Shown in pieces: positions 34,066 through 48,000 of a stretch of 64,000 nt of DNA; positions within the stretch are counted from its first letter, which is position 1, and each line of letters opens with the position of its first letter. The DNA comes from Siphonodentalium dalli (lineage: Eukaryota; Mollusca; Scaphopoda; Gadilida; Siphonodentaliidae). Both the position numbers and the translations under genes were made by a program. The DNA is taken from the NCBI GenBank assembly GCA_032622095.1, contig CP136063.1, positions 89,257,980 through 89,321,979 of the forward strand. The letters are read 5' to 3'. The notes beneath the pieces are model-generated. The model was not told the DNA's origin, ran no database searches, and saw nothing but the letters and a program-made list of their open reading frames with translations.

Positions 34066-34322
34066 TGACCCTTTCTCTACTGAATTGATTCTCCCATTAG
34101 TTGTAAAATTATACATAGGAAATGTCTATTATTCATTTGGAGGGGTATTCAAGATAAATTAGCAGACAAATTTAATATAAGGGCTGAAGCATTCCTATCA
34201 TTGATGGGAAATATTCTGTTAATAAGTTCAACAAATGACCTATTTGGTCATTGTTGAACTTATTATCTTATTTCCTACGCTAAGAGAACTACTCATCAAT
34301 GAGTATTTAGTATATAAAAGGT
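34066..34322 (+). mobile_element. TT3 element with degraded ends
   Basis: gaccctttctctactgaatt to agtatataaaagg. The TTAA flanks are lost; inner ttcaacaaatgacc/ggtcattgttgaac palindrome present. It starts 12 bp after a PalTA copy. Confidence 0.7.
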
Positions 34323-35616
34323 TAGCCAATTCACCAGTGCTTTGAATATTGCAATTTTTTTTCAAGATTGAGGCGCTGACAACATTGCATTGATTAAACC
34401 ACAATTACCATATTTGTAGTACACAATCTAAAATTTTACCACTTAACAATGCAATGTAGTGTGGGACCACAGGCTACTGACAAATCAGAATGAGCCTTGT
34501 GGGCAGTAAAGCCAAGTTCGTATCACCATATCATTTACCTCGTATGTATCCAATGATGTATGATACTCCTTGTTTTGGCATATCCCTTTCAGAGAGTTTG
34601 CGACATTCCAAGGATTGTTAGGCAATGAGATGGGGCGAAGATGGGCCCATTCCCAATGGGAAATAGTCAGGTTTTTTTTCCCATTCTGAACCCGAAAGTT
34701 CCAATTCACAAAAAGTTTGTGGTTTTGTAAAAAAAATTAAGGACTTCCTCTTCATTCATGAAGATTTTCTAGTCGTCTTGCTCCATTTGCAATAGGATTG
34801 AATAATCTAAGAATTACGTTAAAACTGTGTGATTACAATTTAGTTTCACAAAGAAAATGATGGCTCCTACATGTACAAGCATGTATCCCCAAATTATAAG
34901 CTTTTATGTAATTTTACGGCACAAATATGTAATTTTACGGCACAAATTTTCCCAATGGAAAGCATTTCCACAATGAGTGGAAAAATTGGTGGATGTTATC
35001 AGAATTTCTTAGTGTGTATATTATGTATGAACCATTAGGCATTGTGCCTTATCCATTCAGTGCAAACAGTTTGTGGATAAGTTTATCTGTTCCGTCTGAT
35101 AAACATAATTTGCTTCATTGAGATTAGGGTGCACTAACATGCATTCTATGTTCATATAATGATGCACTCTCTGATAACATTAATGCCTGAAGATAAACTC
35201 CCCTCTTAAGTGAAGTACTAAGACAGGCAATAAGGATTGGAAACCTTGTAAATTGATGATTTTTTATTTGGGGAAACTGTTAAAAAAGCATGTCATTGAA
35301 TCTTATATTATTATTTGTTAGACCTTGAAAACATGATGCGATTTTAAGTTTAAGACTTCTAAATTCCAAATGAATTTATTTTTTGTTGAAAATAATACTA
35401 TATACTGGTACTTTCTTTTCTCAACACCCCCCCCCCCCCCTTCTAAATTTTCAAAAATACATAACTAACTAGGTATAATATTCTATATATAACAAGATAG
35501 TACCCACCATGCGGTTTGTATCAGCTCAAATTTGATATACTTCCTTCTGATCAGAATCAAAATTATTACACATTATCTCCATTCTACAAGTTGTTTTTTT
35601 AGAATACCAAGGATTT
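34323..35616. other. unassigned stretch
   Basis: Only a 20-bp tandem doublet (tatgtaattttacggcacaa at 34908 and again 20 bp on) and a 14-base C run (35427-35440) were noticed. No gene. Confidence 0.4.
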
Positions 35617-35624
35617 GTCTGATT

Positions 35625-35947
35625 CAGGGACAAGCCTTGAGGGCGACTTGGGAGACATGTGTCACTTCTCCCTATTTCTGTCACAGGCAGAAGTCACCTC
35701 TCTCATACCAGTATGCATTTGTCCCAACAGCATATTTAAAGTATATTTTCTGACTATAATAATGTTCTTACTCACTGTAATGGTTTTATACATTTTATAC
35801 ATGGGTTCTTGTGTTGCATAATACTTATGGGATCATCGAATGCTGATGTTGGGGTGTAAATTCTCCCTGATAGCAGTCCACTTCTCCCTAATAACCAAAC
35901 GGGAGAAGTGATTTCTCCCGATTTGAAACCTCTTAAGTTTGTTCCTG
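35625..35947 (+). mobile_element. hAT-mini element
   Basis: CAGGGACAAGCCTTGAGGGC at the left; right end taagtttgttcctg. Flanks GTCTGATT (35617-35624) and GTCTTATT (35948-35955) agree at seven of eight. Confidence 0.82.
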
Positions 35948-36089
35948 GTCTTATTGGAATTTTAGAATCATAGTTTTATGGTATAACTCTATAGATGACT
36001 GGTCATAATGTTGAGTCACCACTCGCCCACATGAGAACCCCTATGTTTTGTCTCTTTAGTGATAATTCAGTTTTCGGCCCCTTGCTGTG

Positions 36090-36530
36090 TGGTATTTTGT
36101 GGTGACACATGCATATATAATTGATTTAGCCGTGCCGTGATCTCATTGTGATGGACCGCACAACTCGTATTTTGTGCTCAGCAGGGATAGTTTTTGTCCA
36201 ATTGATTGAAGCAGCGTGAATTAAGAGGAAATCCTATTCCCGTTTTTGTGACGTTTTTGCTCGGAACACCAGCACGGCGACGTTTCCCTAGATACTTAAA
36301 GCATCATTGACCATTGTCAATTGGAAAATTTGAATCATAAATTATGTATTTGCAATTAAATTTGCTCATCCGAGGGCTGGAAAAATAAACATCGCTGCCA
36401 GCCTCACTTAGAATTGATCCGTATAAATCGCCCATGTGAGAGATAATTTATGCCTCTGGTGTTTGACTTGTTGGAAATATCTCCTGTGCTCGATTTGCAT
36501 GCAGGTTATCCTTAAAATGTGTTAAGGGTT
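36090..36530. other. single-copy island upstream of eya exon a
   Basis: Repeat-free, with unusual CG content for the region around 36240-36300 and an ATTTGCAT octamer-type site at about 36495. It is 2.5 kb before the first recognised exon. Candidate enhancer or CNE; an unrecognised 5' exon is the other possibility. Confidence 0.22.
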
Positions 36531-38129
36531 CCAAGTTAAACTTTACCATTCATATTTTGCTTTTCATTAAAATTTTATTTGTGTGAATAACATGTTTAAC
36601 ATGAGAAATGCCACCTGGAACAGAAAATTTCCTCCTGAAAGTGACTATCTTGTTACAAATAGAATTTTATGCTGTTACATTACTTGTTGCAAATTAAATT
36701 TCCTGCCCATATCTTTGATACATTTTCTTTGGGCCAGGTGGAATTATAGTGTTAATTTTGCAGTAAAATTTATGTACACATTAATTGGTACACAAGACTG
36801 GTTTATCCCAATATGGGTACCTAATGTGCAATAAAATTAATCCGAAATTCCTGTATATTGATCAATGCAAAAATTAAATTTTATGAAAAAACAAAACAAA
36901 ACCAAAGAAACCAACCAAATGTAGATATATCGTTATAACTGGTTCTATGGGAATGTGAATAAATCTTTAAAAATGGTCAGTATGTTTTAGACAACAGTTA
37001 TTAATATGAAAATAGTTCCATCTGGATCTCAAGTATATGTAAATAGTAGTTATGTCAACCTTTACAGTTCATTGAACAGTCATCACACTACTCGGTACCA
37101 TTTTTTACTCCCGTTCTGTTGAATGAATATCAGTCTGTAATAATTTGACAGGCTCAATCTCATTATGGTGGACAAAACTCATTTTTGGCTTGCACCATTT
37201 TGAAAATTATAATCAGTCTTGATAAGGACAGAAATGTCTGAGTCTTGTTTTAACTTTTAAAGCCACCATGTGGTTTGCATTCTAAATAAACCTATTTAAT
37301 ATATTAAATAAATTGCTTTTGAATTTTTTGCCCATATTGAAATAGGTCGATAAATAACTGAACAACCCTTCTATGGGCATTATATGGTCCAGAAAGACGC
37401 ATTGAAGTCATAAAATATACAACTTCGAACACAATGTTCGGGCCCCGAACAAAAACTGACATTTTTGTTCATTGCAATTCTGGAATCAGAAACCAAATGT
37501 CCGGAAAATGTATATTGCTTTATCTTAAAATGAAACTGTTTAAAAACTTCACGCACTGCTTTCTCTTCATTTTAATCGTTAAAATTACGACAGCTCTATA
37601 GATTTTCTTCTCATGGTCTTCAGGTTGCACTTTTTACGCGACTGCTGACTAAAAAAAATTGAACAGGCACAAACGTTTTCAAATTTATAACAAAATAGAA
37701 GATACAAAAACATATTTTCAGTGCTATTTCGACAATTTAGTTTGGAAATCTTCCGCGTTACCAAATAATGCATACATAATTTTGGAGTTTGAACGAGCCA
37801 TTCCATTTAACATATTTACCACATATCAATTTTTTAAACCTCTCTTATGTGTGCTGACACAGCTACAAATGACTGACATAGAAATAATTGTGGCATTTGA
37901 TGATACATCACCTAATTAGTGACTGAGTTATCTTCCATATCATAAAAACATTTATGGGTCCTCCGAGCCTTCTTTCTTAGCCTTTTGTACTCGGGATGAT
38001 AAATAACCCTGAACATAACTTCATTTAATCAACGACCAATAATCAATAAATATGCAGTCATAAATATGTTCCTATGTCTGTCTCATTCATTATAATGTGT
38101 TTAGACCGAGAATCTCTATTTTACATATG

Positions 38130-38895
38130 GACGTAGACTGGCTACCTGCACTTTAAATATGGAAGATGTCGTGCATGAGAGCGATATTCATCTAGGGGTT
38201 GTTAGAGAGCATATGATATCCATCTATGGATATAAAGGGACTACTAACCAATATAAATGAGAATGTGAAGATCTGAGTTTTATATATACATGTATGACTG
38301 TAGACTGGCTACCTGCACTTTAAATATGGAAGATGACGTGTGAGAGAGCGATATCCATCTATGGATACAACAGTCTAAATGAGAAGGTGAAGAACTGAAT
38401 TTTATATATACATATGTGACTCTAGACTGGCTACCTGTACTTTAAATGCAGAAGATGACGTCGAGAGAGCGATATTCATCTGTAGTTTGTGAGAGAGCGA
38501 TATGATATCCATCTATGTATATAATGTAACTATTAACCAGTCTAAATGAGAAAATGAAGAACTGAAATTTATATATACATGTATGACTGTAGACTGGCGA
38601 CCTGCATATAATATGACATACGAAAGAGCTATATCCACCTATGGGTTATAAGAGAGAGATATGATGTCAATCTATGGATATAAAGGGACTATTAACCAGT
38701 CTAAATGAGAATGTGAAGAGCTGAATTTTATATATATTTATACATGTATGACTTTAGACTGGCTACTTGCAATTTAAATATGCAGATGACATGTGAGAGA
38801 GATAGAGCGATGTCCATCTACAGACATATTAAAGGGATCTATTAACCAGTCTAAATGAGAAGAATGTGAAGAATTGAAATTTATACCCGGTATAT
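38130..38895. repeat. degenerate tandem array just upstream of eya exon a
   Basis: The marker tagactggctacctgc recurs at 38134, 38301, 38423, 38590 and 38755 (spacings 167, 122, 167, 165). Each unit also has a gagagagcgatatccatcta and an ccagtctaaatgaga block. The array stops about 40 bp before the exon, inside the likely branch-point region. Confidence 0.8.
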
Positions 38896-38935
38896 ATGGC
38901 TGTAGACATTAATATTTAATGATCTTCTCTTTCAG

Positions 38936-39066
38936 ATTGCGAAACCTGCCTTTAACGACTTCCTGTGATATTCCTAACCCCAGTAGCAGTAGTAATTCAC
39001 CATTGGATCACAACTCATTACTGGATAGTACTGCCTTAGATGCTACAACCAATGGCACCTCTGATG
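38936..39066 (+). CDS. eya: eya exon a (N-terminal region)
   Basis: Acceptor ctctttcag ends at 38935 and donor GTCAGT starts at 39067. The exon opens with the last base of a split codon and ends with the first base of the next one, which exon b completes as GAT. It encodes 43 whole codons rich in Ser, Asn, Thr and Leu (starts [19 protein letters not shown]). There is no recognisable domain, as expected of the divergent EYA N-terminus. An in-frame ATG at 38919 lies inside the polypyrimidine tract and is unlikely to be a start. Support comes from the phase fit with exon b and the codon-like composition; similarity alone would not prove it. Confidence 0.72.
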
Positions 39067-42000
39067 GTCAGTATATTGTTCGCTTGTTTCAAACTTATCT
39101 CAGAATGCAGAAATGAGGTCCCCAGAAGGTGAATTTAGTTATGCTACCCCACACAATTATTGAGCCATTAGTGGTCACTGAATGTATTTGTTTCTCATAT
39201 TTTGAAAATAACTTATTATTGCATGATAATTCATAATTCCGTTTGGAACACTTCAGCGATGTTTCACATCACATTAACATTGTCTAAGGGAACTACTCGT
39301 CAATTGAGTATTTAGTATAGAAAAAGGTAATACCTTATATAATTTCTGTTATCAGTTTATTCATCACTATTTTATATATTTCTCTTCTTTCTTGCAGATG
39401 GCCTCAGTGGGCTTGCCTCGGACAATGCCACATTTAACGGCACTGATTCTTGGGTAATGAATGCAGTGGATGGTGCTCCTAGTAAGTATTCTTTACACTC
39501 ACCATGAAGAAACGTCTGTTGATTTTAGAAATTTGACACTCAGGTTTTTGCTCATGGTTATTTTTGACAGGATTGCAGTCATTGTACACCAAATGGTGCG
39601 TAATACAGAGAGGGTCAAATTTCTATTGAAATTTTTCAGAGTTGAGAGTTTTTTCTGACTCTGACTCAAGATGAGAGCGCAGTTTGAAATTTAAAGTTTG
39701 ACATCCCCTAATATTCTCTACAATAGCGCACCAGTCATACTTCCTTGCTGACTCTGTCACTGCCTGGGTACTAGTCTGTTGTTTTCTATATTTAGCATGG
39801 GTTTTTCCAGACATCGTCCAAAGTCATATTTCCTATGTGCTTTGAGAACAATTCCCGAATTAAAAGAATGGAGAATTACTGTTGATGATTTTCGCTTATT
39901 ACTCAGAAAAATGGCAGCAAATTTGAACTCACGTGTTTTTCTTGCCAATGCTTGATGTCGTCCATGTGTGGTTAGACTATTGTGTTGATAAAATAATCGA
40001 AGAACCAAATCACACTGTTTCGCGATCTAGTTCTTTGGTTATAGTGGGTCTTTATAAATGGTATGAAATTACACAAATTGTGTTTGATATTTTGTGTGCT
40101 TGATAACGGCAACAAGTTGCTCTGTTCGCTTAGTATATATTAATATCGCAGAAGTCCACCAAATGTGGGTAAAATGTCACTAATGTCAGCAGTATTATGG
40201 ATGCATGGGGTTTGATCACCTTAATGAAGACTTAGCCTGTGTTCCAAAGCAATTCAGTGACTTATTACTGTATGTAACAAGTTCATTGCCTTTCATCAAG
40301 CTGACATGTAATGTCAGCCTGGCATAGTAATGTTGTTCACAAATAACAGTCTGTCAAACTAACATCCTGGAGAAAAGAAGTCTCATGTTGGTGGGAGAAA
40401 AATAATTACCAGGAATTTATGCAAGTGGGTGGAAGTGTAGAGACAACATACTGACAGGCCTAGAGGAAGGAGCTATAGGAAATGATGGAGCCCAGATGGG
40501 GAATTCGACATGTCAAATGGTTACATGTGTAACAAACATGTTAAATGGCTTCTATTAGGCCTTATTTTCTTTGTTGAGGTTTATTTCCTCCATCTCCACG
40601 CTGGATTGTTAAGAGTGTAGTGGAATATTTAGTGCGTGAATCCTGGAGTGATTTTGTTATATTAGCTTTTACAAAAGACCCATATGCTGTACGATGAGAA
40701 AACAGAAATAGAACAATAATTCTTATGAAGTTTAATGTGTATTGATGTGGGTACTTAAATTTAAAATACTCCCCCAATTAAAAGGCAAGTGAGAATTTGT
40801 TCATGAAGCATTGATCTTCTCTTACTGATGTCAGTTCTATACATATCTATGTATTTACAGTAATGCCCTAAATAATCGACTCCTTAACTGCAGAAGAATT
40901 ATGGGAAAGTTTTCAGGATTTAGCAGAAATATGACTTGTTACAATTCATCGGAAAGCTCTCAGTGAGAGCTTTCCGATGAATGGCAACAAGCCATATTTC
41001 CGACTAAATCATGAAAAATTACCCATAGCTCTGCTGTGTTAAGGAGTCGATTATTTGGAGCATTACTGTATGTAAAGATGGTAATAACATCTGCTGGGGT
41101 ACCCCGAGTCACGACACCAAATTTGGTTGAAATTGGTCTAGGAGTCTGCGAGAAAAATCACGAACAGACAGACAGATAGTAAAAATTTAAAAAATAGTTT
41201 TTGTTAAAATAAAATGTTGAAAAGATCAAAATATGCACAAATGGTCCACTGACCCATGCATGACTGCAGGCTGAATAAAATAGTTGTTCTATATTTTAGA
41301 TCTTCCTCTTTTCAATGGTATATACTATTGACTATGATTGCTACATTGCTACAATATAATTAAAAGCTTGGGGGTAAACTGTGGCTTTAAATCTATTAAT
41401 AATAGCTCTTAATTCAGGAATTTTTGCCTGTCAGCAAATGACTTGTATAGGGTTTGAAAGCCCAGTGAGGTGTAACAGATTTCTATTGTCAGCAGTGTTC
41501 TATTCTCCCCTCGCACAATAGCTACCTCAAATGACTATGATGGGATCTTGTCAGACTCATGCCCATGATAAGTATTTGCCAGGATTTATGCATCCTATTT
41601 CGAAATAATGAATTTCTATGTCCTGTTGCTCATCCCTGGGCAGGGACGAAGACAGATGAGTTTAGAGGTTGGATGTACTTACTGAATAGATCACACAAAA
41701 GATTATGACAGCTAACCAAGTCAGATGTAAAACATTAGCCAGAACTATTATATCTTCAATAAATATTTTAATTTTAATACTACTGATCATCGATCAACAA
41801 CAAAGTTGAGCTCAAGGACTTACTCTCGGGTTCCAATTAAAAGTGCAGACCCAAATAATAGTGCAGTTGAACTCTGAGCAAAACCTCAACATAACTGCTT
41901 AAACAAATTATTTTTGTATTCAAGTATAGGAATGAACATAGTATGTGTCATGTGGTGTTTTATTCAATATTTAAATGTTCACATGTATGCCATATACTTG

Positions 42001-45000
42001 AATATGTACATGCATAAAGTTATGATCTCATCATTTTGATAACAGAATCTTATAGAATTCTTGAGTGTGTGCTGATTTCAATTCTCATAACCTCAAAATT
42101 AATAAACTTGCAGACCAAAATAAGCACTGTGCAGGGGGGAATTTCCCAAGAAAATAATAAACGTGCATGCATGTTTATTTGGAGCCCAAGAGTAGAGTTT
42201 TTAATTGATAGGGGGTGATCTCTGAATTTACTGTCCTGAGGTTAATTCTTTTAGGAGGACTTAAATTTTTGCATCTCTCAGAGAACTTAAACAAAACATC
42301 CTTCCTCTATATAGGCCAAAAATGGTTAAATTTTATCATTAATTTTTTAAATATTGAGTTTGATTCATAAAACAACCATAGAAACCATCCTCATTTCCTT
42401 CAGCATATCCCATCACACTAAACCAAGCTAATTTGGTGAATGCCTCTCTCCCCCTATGGCAGAAGATGTTCAGGACCATTTGAGTAGGAGGCTTGACACT
42501 ATTTCTCCCTGAAATTGCCTGAATGAGTTTTCTTGAGAAATATTCTCTAGAATTTATATTTAATTGTTGATTCCTGGTCTTAAATCTTAATGGAGGTGCC
42601 TTCTGCACAGCACCATCCAGCCTCATAGAATCTCCCTATAATAGATTTAACACAATCTGGCCTGTATTAAACTCAATCCCTGGAGACCACAGCAGCCTAT
42701 GAAGTTCTCTAATCCACCACCAAACTTTTTCTAGACATTAAAAATTTAATGTGGCACAGAAAATAAACTAGAGATAACAACAGTCTAGGGAGACATAAAA
42801 GAAATATGAAATTGTCAAGACTTGTGTTGCTGACAGTTCCTTGGTGAATTCCTCAATCTGCCAAGATGTTGTTTTTCAGGCTATTTTTTGATTTATGTCG
42901 AACATATGACGAATCCTTTCCTGACATCTTCTGACATGATCTCCCAGCCGCACATATGCTTCATGAGATTTTTGACAGGAAATATATTTAAATGTAATTC
43001 GGAATCATGAAATCCAAGACAGTAGCAATGTTTAGGACATTATTTGTCTATAACATCGTAAATCATAGAAATTATGTGTGCAAAAGCCAACAGTGAAATG
43101 GTTGTTCTTCTATTTAAAGCACACATCAAAGAAATTTTGTATTGAGGTTTTTATCTTCGAGATGGAATTTTAATGTAGCCCAGAAATTTGTTTTTGCAAC
43201 ATGGCTTTTCTGGATGTTCTCTGTTGACAAAATAAATATTTCAGGCACTCAGCATCAGAGCTTGTTTCCCAAACAGGCCAATTACTTTGTGTTTCCAAGC
43301 TTTACATAGATAAGGCATGTTCATGTTCAAATATCTTTTGTGTTTCTGTGTGTTTGAGAAAAAAAATCGGACATTAGTTGCTTTAGCATTTGTCTGTCTG
43401 TTAAGATGTGAAGATAATTCACTTATTTACTTTGACCTCCTATGAAGGATATCAGTTTATCTTCTTGGGTCATTCATATTTTATTGATCTCCAGTGTTGA
43501 TTGGACTCCTACATTTAAAGTAGAAATCTTGGAAGAGGTTGGTGTATTCTAAACAGGCCTTTAAAACTAATTTGTACATATATAATTGAAAGCTAAAATT
43601 TGCCAGAAATATGGAAATTTTCCAATATTTTACAGGAAAAAAATCACCTAATTTTGACATATACAATTGAAAGCCAAAATCTGCCAGAAATATGGAAATC
43701 TTCAATATTTTACAGTAAACAAAAATTACCTAATTTGTACATATACAATTGAAAGCCAAAATCTCCCAGAAATATAGAAATTTCAATATTTTACAGTATA
43801 TGTATCAACAAGTCATGTGGTATTGGATTTCAAATATCACATATTTAATAAAAGAATTCTCCTGAGAAATATTGATGACTACATTGAATGTCCATCCATC
43901 TACTTATTCATCCATTCTTACCTTGATTCTTTCTGTTAATCTATTTATTCTTCCATCTGACATTTGCTTTGACGGCTATTCAGATCTCAATTAAAGTCGC
44001 TATGAAAAGTACATACAAGGATGGCTTGTTATCAAATTCTCATGGAAATTAAGATCTTTAGTTGTTCCTGATGCCAGATCTTACAGCTTGACTATATATA
44101 TTATCTACGCAATAGTTTTTTGAAAAGCTTTATAGGACAATGCATATCTGAATTGGTTATTTAATCTTATGCATAATATTCTAGTATTGTCCTAAAATAA
44201 TCTGCAACAGACGGGAATAAAATCGGAATTCACAATGTCAATTCCATATATTTTAGTAAAATCAGAGCCCGACACGGAGACTAATTCGTCCGATTCACCT
44301 TTCACCTCTACGGTGGTGACGGAGGATCAGTTGGTGGATTTTACGACAGGTAAACATGCATGCGTGGAACATTCATTCATAGAAAATCATTTGTATGTAG
44401 AGATAATGCATGTTAAAAGTTTAAATGCATGCGTGCAACATCCAAACATTGAACTAGAGTTTGAGTCCTGAAATAATGCATGGAACATTCAAACATGGAA
44501 CTAGAGCGCAAATCATGGAATCAAATTTAGTTAGTTGTGAGAAGCCACTTCTCCCTATTGCTTTATCAGGGAGAAGCGGACTCATATGAGGGTGAAGGTT
44601 AAAAGAGAGTATGAGAATATAATGCATGTTTATCTGTGATGAATTAAGTTTCAAATAACATCTAATTTTATATCACACCTGGCTTTGTTTCAATTAATAT
44701 GTTATAACCAAATATTACATATGAAAATACATATACATAAAATAAATGTGCAAAAAATTTGGTGTCTATTATTATGGTATAGTCTCTTCATTGAGAAATT
44801 TTCTCAAGTAAAACTTTATACACTAAAATCTAAATCAAATCTTTTCAAAGCAATATGGGTGTTGTAAAAAGAAGTTTGGAACCCTATGTTACCCAGAAAC
44901 ATCAAATATACTTTCTATGCTAAATACTCATTGACGAGTAGTTCCATCAGGAAATGTTCAGATGTTAAGTGCTACAAGGTCATTTGTTGAACTTATTATC

Positions 45001-48000
45001 TGAACATTTTCCTCCAAAAAAAATAGTTCTCCGGCTGCACTTTTATATTATTTGCCGACTGCTTATTTTTCCTGAAAACCACTCCAAATAAATAATAGAC
45101 CATTCCAATGTATACTGTTATAGCTGAGTGGGAGAATCCATTTAGTTTGGAAAGAGCTAAGATTGTCACTATTGAGAATATTTGGACAAAATAGTTGTGG
45201 TAAATGTTTGTTGCACTTTTAATGCATGCATTGTTGGTAAATTGGTTTACCATAGTTATTGCATGTGTTGATTGGACTATGAGACAGTCTTATACATTTG
45301 TGGAACGGACCTGAAAATAATTCATACATGTTCCTCTACCTTATTTTCAGATTATTTGACCTCAATGATTTGTGTTAAACATTTTTCTCCTCCTTGGTTT
45401 TTCAGATCCATCAAAATTGTCAAGCTTACAGCAAGCAAATCTGGCATCAATTTTCAATCGGTGAGTCATTTAGTCCCCCTTAATCAGTGGTATCCATTCT
45501 GAATATTCTGTTGAATAGAAAAAAAGTGTATTTGAATGTTGAACTACAAATCATACATGAATATCCAGTTATTAATGGGTTAATGGTCCTATAGAAAATG
45601 TCTCATATTGAATCAGAGTTTTCATTAGATTTGAGCAGAATCTTGAACATTACTGAGCAGCACAATTTGCTCTCCTTAAAGATGCATTCAGGGTTCCAGA
45701 CCTCTAGTAGCAACAACAACATAAACAAATCTAATTTAGCATTGTTTTATGATTTGTTCTGTTGAAATTTTGTTTAAAACAAAATATAACATGTAAACTG
45801 GACCAATAAACACCAAAGAATGTTATTTTGTTAATGAAAAATCCTCAAAGACATCAAAACTGTATGAAATAAATGCGTAGAAAATTCAATTTTGAACAAA
45901 ATAGTGTCTTTCTTGTAGCACTTCTTTTCCAAATATGTTAATTTATACAATCGATAATCTAAATAAAAAGGAAAATAGGTTTTGTATAAATTTGTCTGGA
46001 ATCCTGAATACATCTTTAAATATTTTTTCTCAGTGTTTCGTATCTCAAACAATACCCTCATTCTCCCTTTCCTTTCCAGTTCATCATTTCTATCATCGGT
46101 TCATATCTCTACGTCCGACACAGAAGGATCGAGTCAGGATAGCTTGACGACAACTTCTACGACGAGTACGACGAACAGCGACACTATGCAAGCGTATATG
46201 GGAGCTCCTGGGCAGAATTCCAGTACGTTTGGCTCGAGTTCTTACTTCGGTGCCCAGTCAGCACCTCAGAGTCCATATGGAGTCCTACAAACATATCCCA
46301 TCCCAGACTGTAAGTGTATACTATACATAGTACATTTTACTATTCATTGTCTTGTATTTTGACCATGTTTTCCACCAAACTCCTCCCTCTAATTGTTTTC
46401 GTTGATTGGTTCAGCCCTGAGAATTAGCATAGGCAATAGGCCATACCCAGGTAAAAGAAAAGGCAAAATCTGTTTGCCCAGGCAATAATTTTGCCAATGT
46501 AAAACTAAGTTCATTGGGTTACCAAGTTATTGTCTTCCACCAAGGTATAAATAATAGTTAATAGTTAATTGTATTTGATAAATAAATATGTTTAAACTAA
46601 ACTAAACATATAAGGTTTGATTTTATTATCAATGTGTACAATTTTGTTTCCCTTGTCAAAACAGTAGATAAAATGGTGCATATTCCTTTTAGATTTGCAC
46701 CACTTTCAGGAAGTTTTTAGGAGGATGACCTTAACTTTATTTATATTCCTCCCTATATTTTTTTTCATTCTCTTATTTATCTTTGCTTTCCTCTTCTAGT
46801 AGTTCCCCATCTTTTACCAGCTGTATTTTCTTTCTTCTACTCCCGACCACACAATATGAACTTTGCCTGCATAACCAGTGTGTGTTCCATTGTTAAATCC
46901 TGCGAACAGAGTCAATGATTTGTGCACCATGTGTGGCAGCATTCCTACCCATTATTATAACAACTTAATTTCTCTATTCCGGCCTATCAGGCTATTCAAT
47001 TTGGTCATTTGGATGCTTTAAAATGATCAAGCACCAATTTCGACAATAAGTATGGATTTTTCATGATGATATAAATTATGTCGACAAAATTACAGAATAT
47101 GCATCGTTGTGCAGCCAGCTCTCGCGTTATGATAATAGACTCCACACGCTGTCTCAACAATAGCCTTTGTAAAACCCTCCGTGTTTCTCATAGTTTCGTA
47201 GTTGCTGCTTCACATGGTCTTGCCTCGAGCGACAGACTGCATAATTTGGAAATTACAATTCTGATTCGCGTGATAAATGTTCCAGTAAATTTCTATACGT
47301 TTTGTGTATTAGAATTTTTCGGATGAAACTATCGCTGTAATAGACCAATTAAAATCGGGAATTAAAATCTATATTTGAGTTGTATGGGTCATTGGTGGGG
47401 CACGTATGAAACTGTGTCCTCTTTTGCATCGTAGCCTGGAGCTAAATGCTGTTAAATGTCCGAATTACACACTCCCGCGAACCCACACATTACCTTTTAT
47501 GTAGCAGTGTTTTTTATTTTTCTTGAATTAGAATTTTACGTGGGTAATGTAAAAAAAATTATCTTTCCTTTCTGGCTGTGCAGTTAGCTCAAATTACAGA
47601 ATGTCACTTATGGTAAATAGTTAACCCCAAGCATGAAAAATCATTCTCTGAATTTGTTATCGATATTGTGGATTTTCAATCTAGATGATAATAAATTTAC
47701 CAGTTAATCACAGAAGCATTTATCCCAAAAGCAATGAAAATCATTCTTGTTATAATTTTGTATGGAAATTATGGGATTTTGAAAATACAAATGAATTATG
47801 AAGTTTATGACAGTAGAGAATATGCTGAGGTTTGAATCCTGGTGTAGCCACTAATATTATAATTGTCTTCTTTATATATTTAATGCGTTGTTAGTTGTTC
47901 CTCTGGTTTCTGAGGAATGTATGTTTTATTCAAAAGATATCACAAGATCAGGTTAACCCTTTCATGACGGGAGCTGCGCTGGTGCCAGTGCATTCTCTTA

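Larger units (their letters stand above)
39482..44256 (+). other. eya: eya intron b-c (4.8 kb)
   Basis: Holds a PalTA copy (40858-41068), a dispersed fragment at 41090-41185 (ggggtaccccgagtcacgac ... gaacagacagacagata) and a three-unit array (43567-43797). The rest is unassigned AT-rich DNA without a supported exon. Confidence 0.6.

Noticed and set aside
36583-36834. 83-codon frame (MNNMFNMRNATW...) considered as the eya initiator exon
   Set aside because: No donor of the required phase was evident and the composition is not like EYA N-termini.
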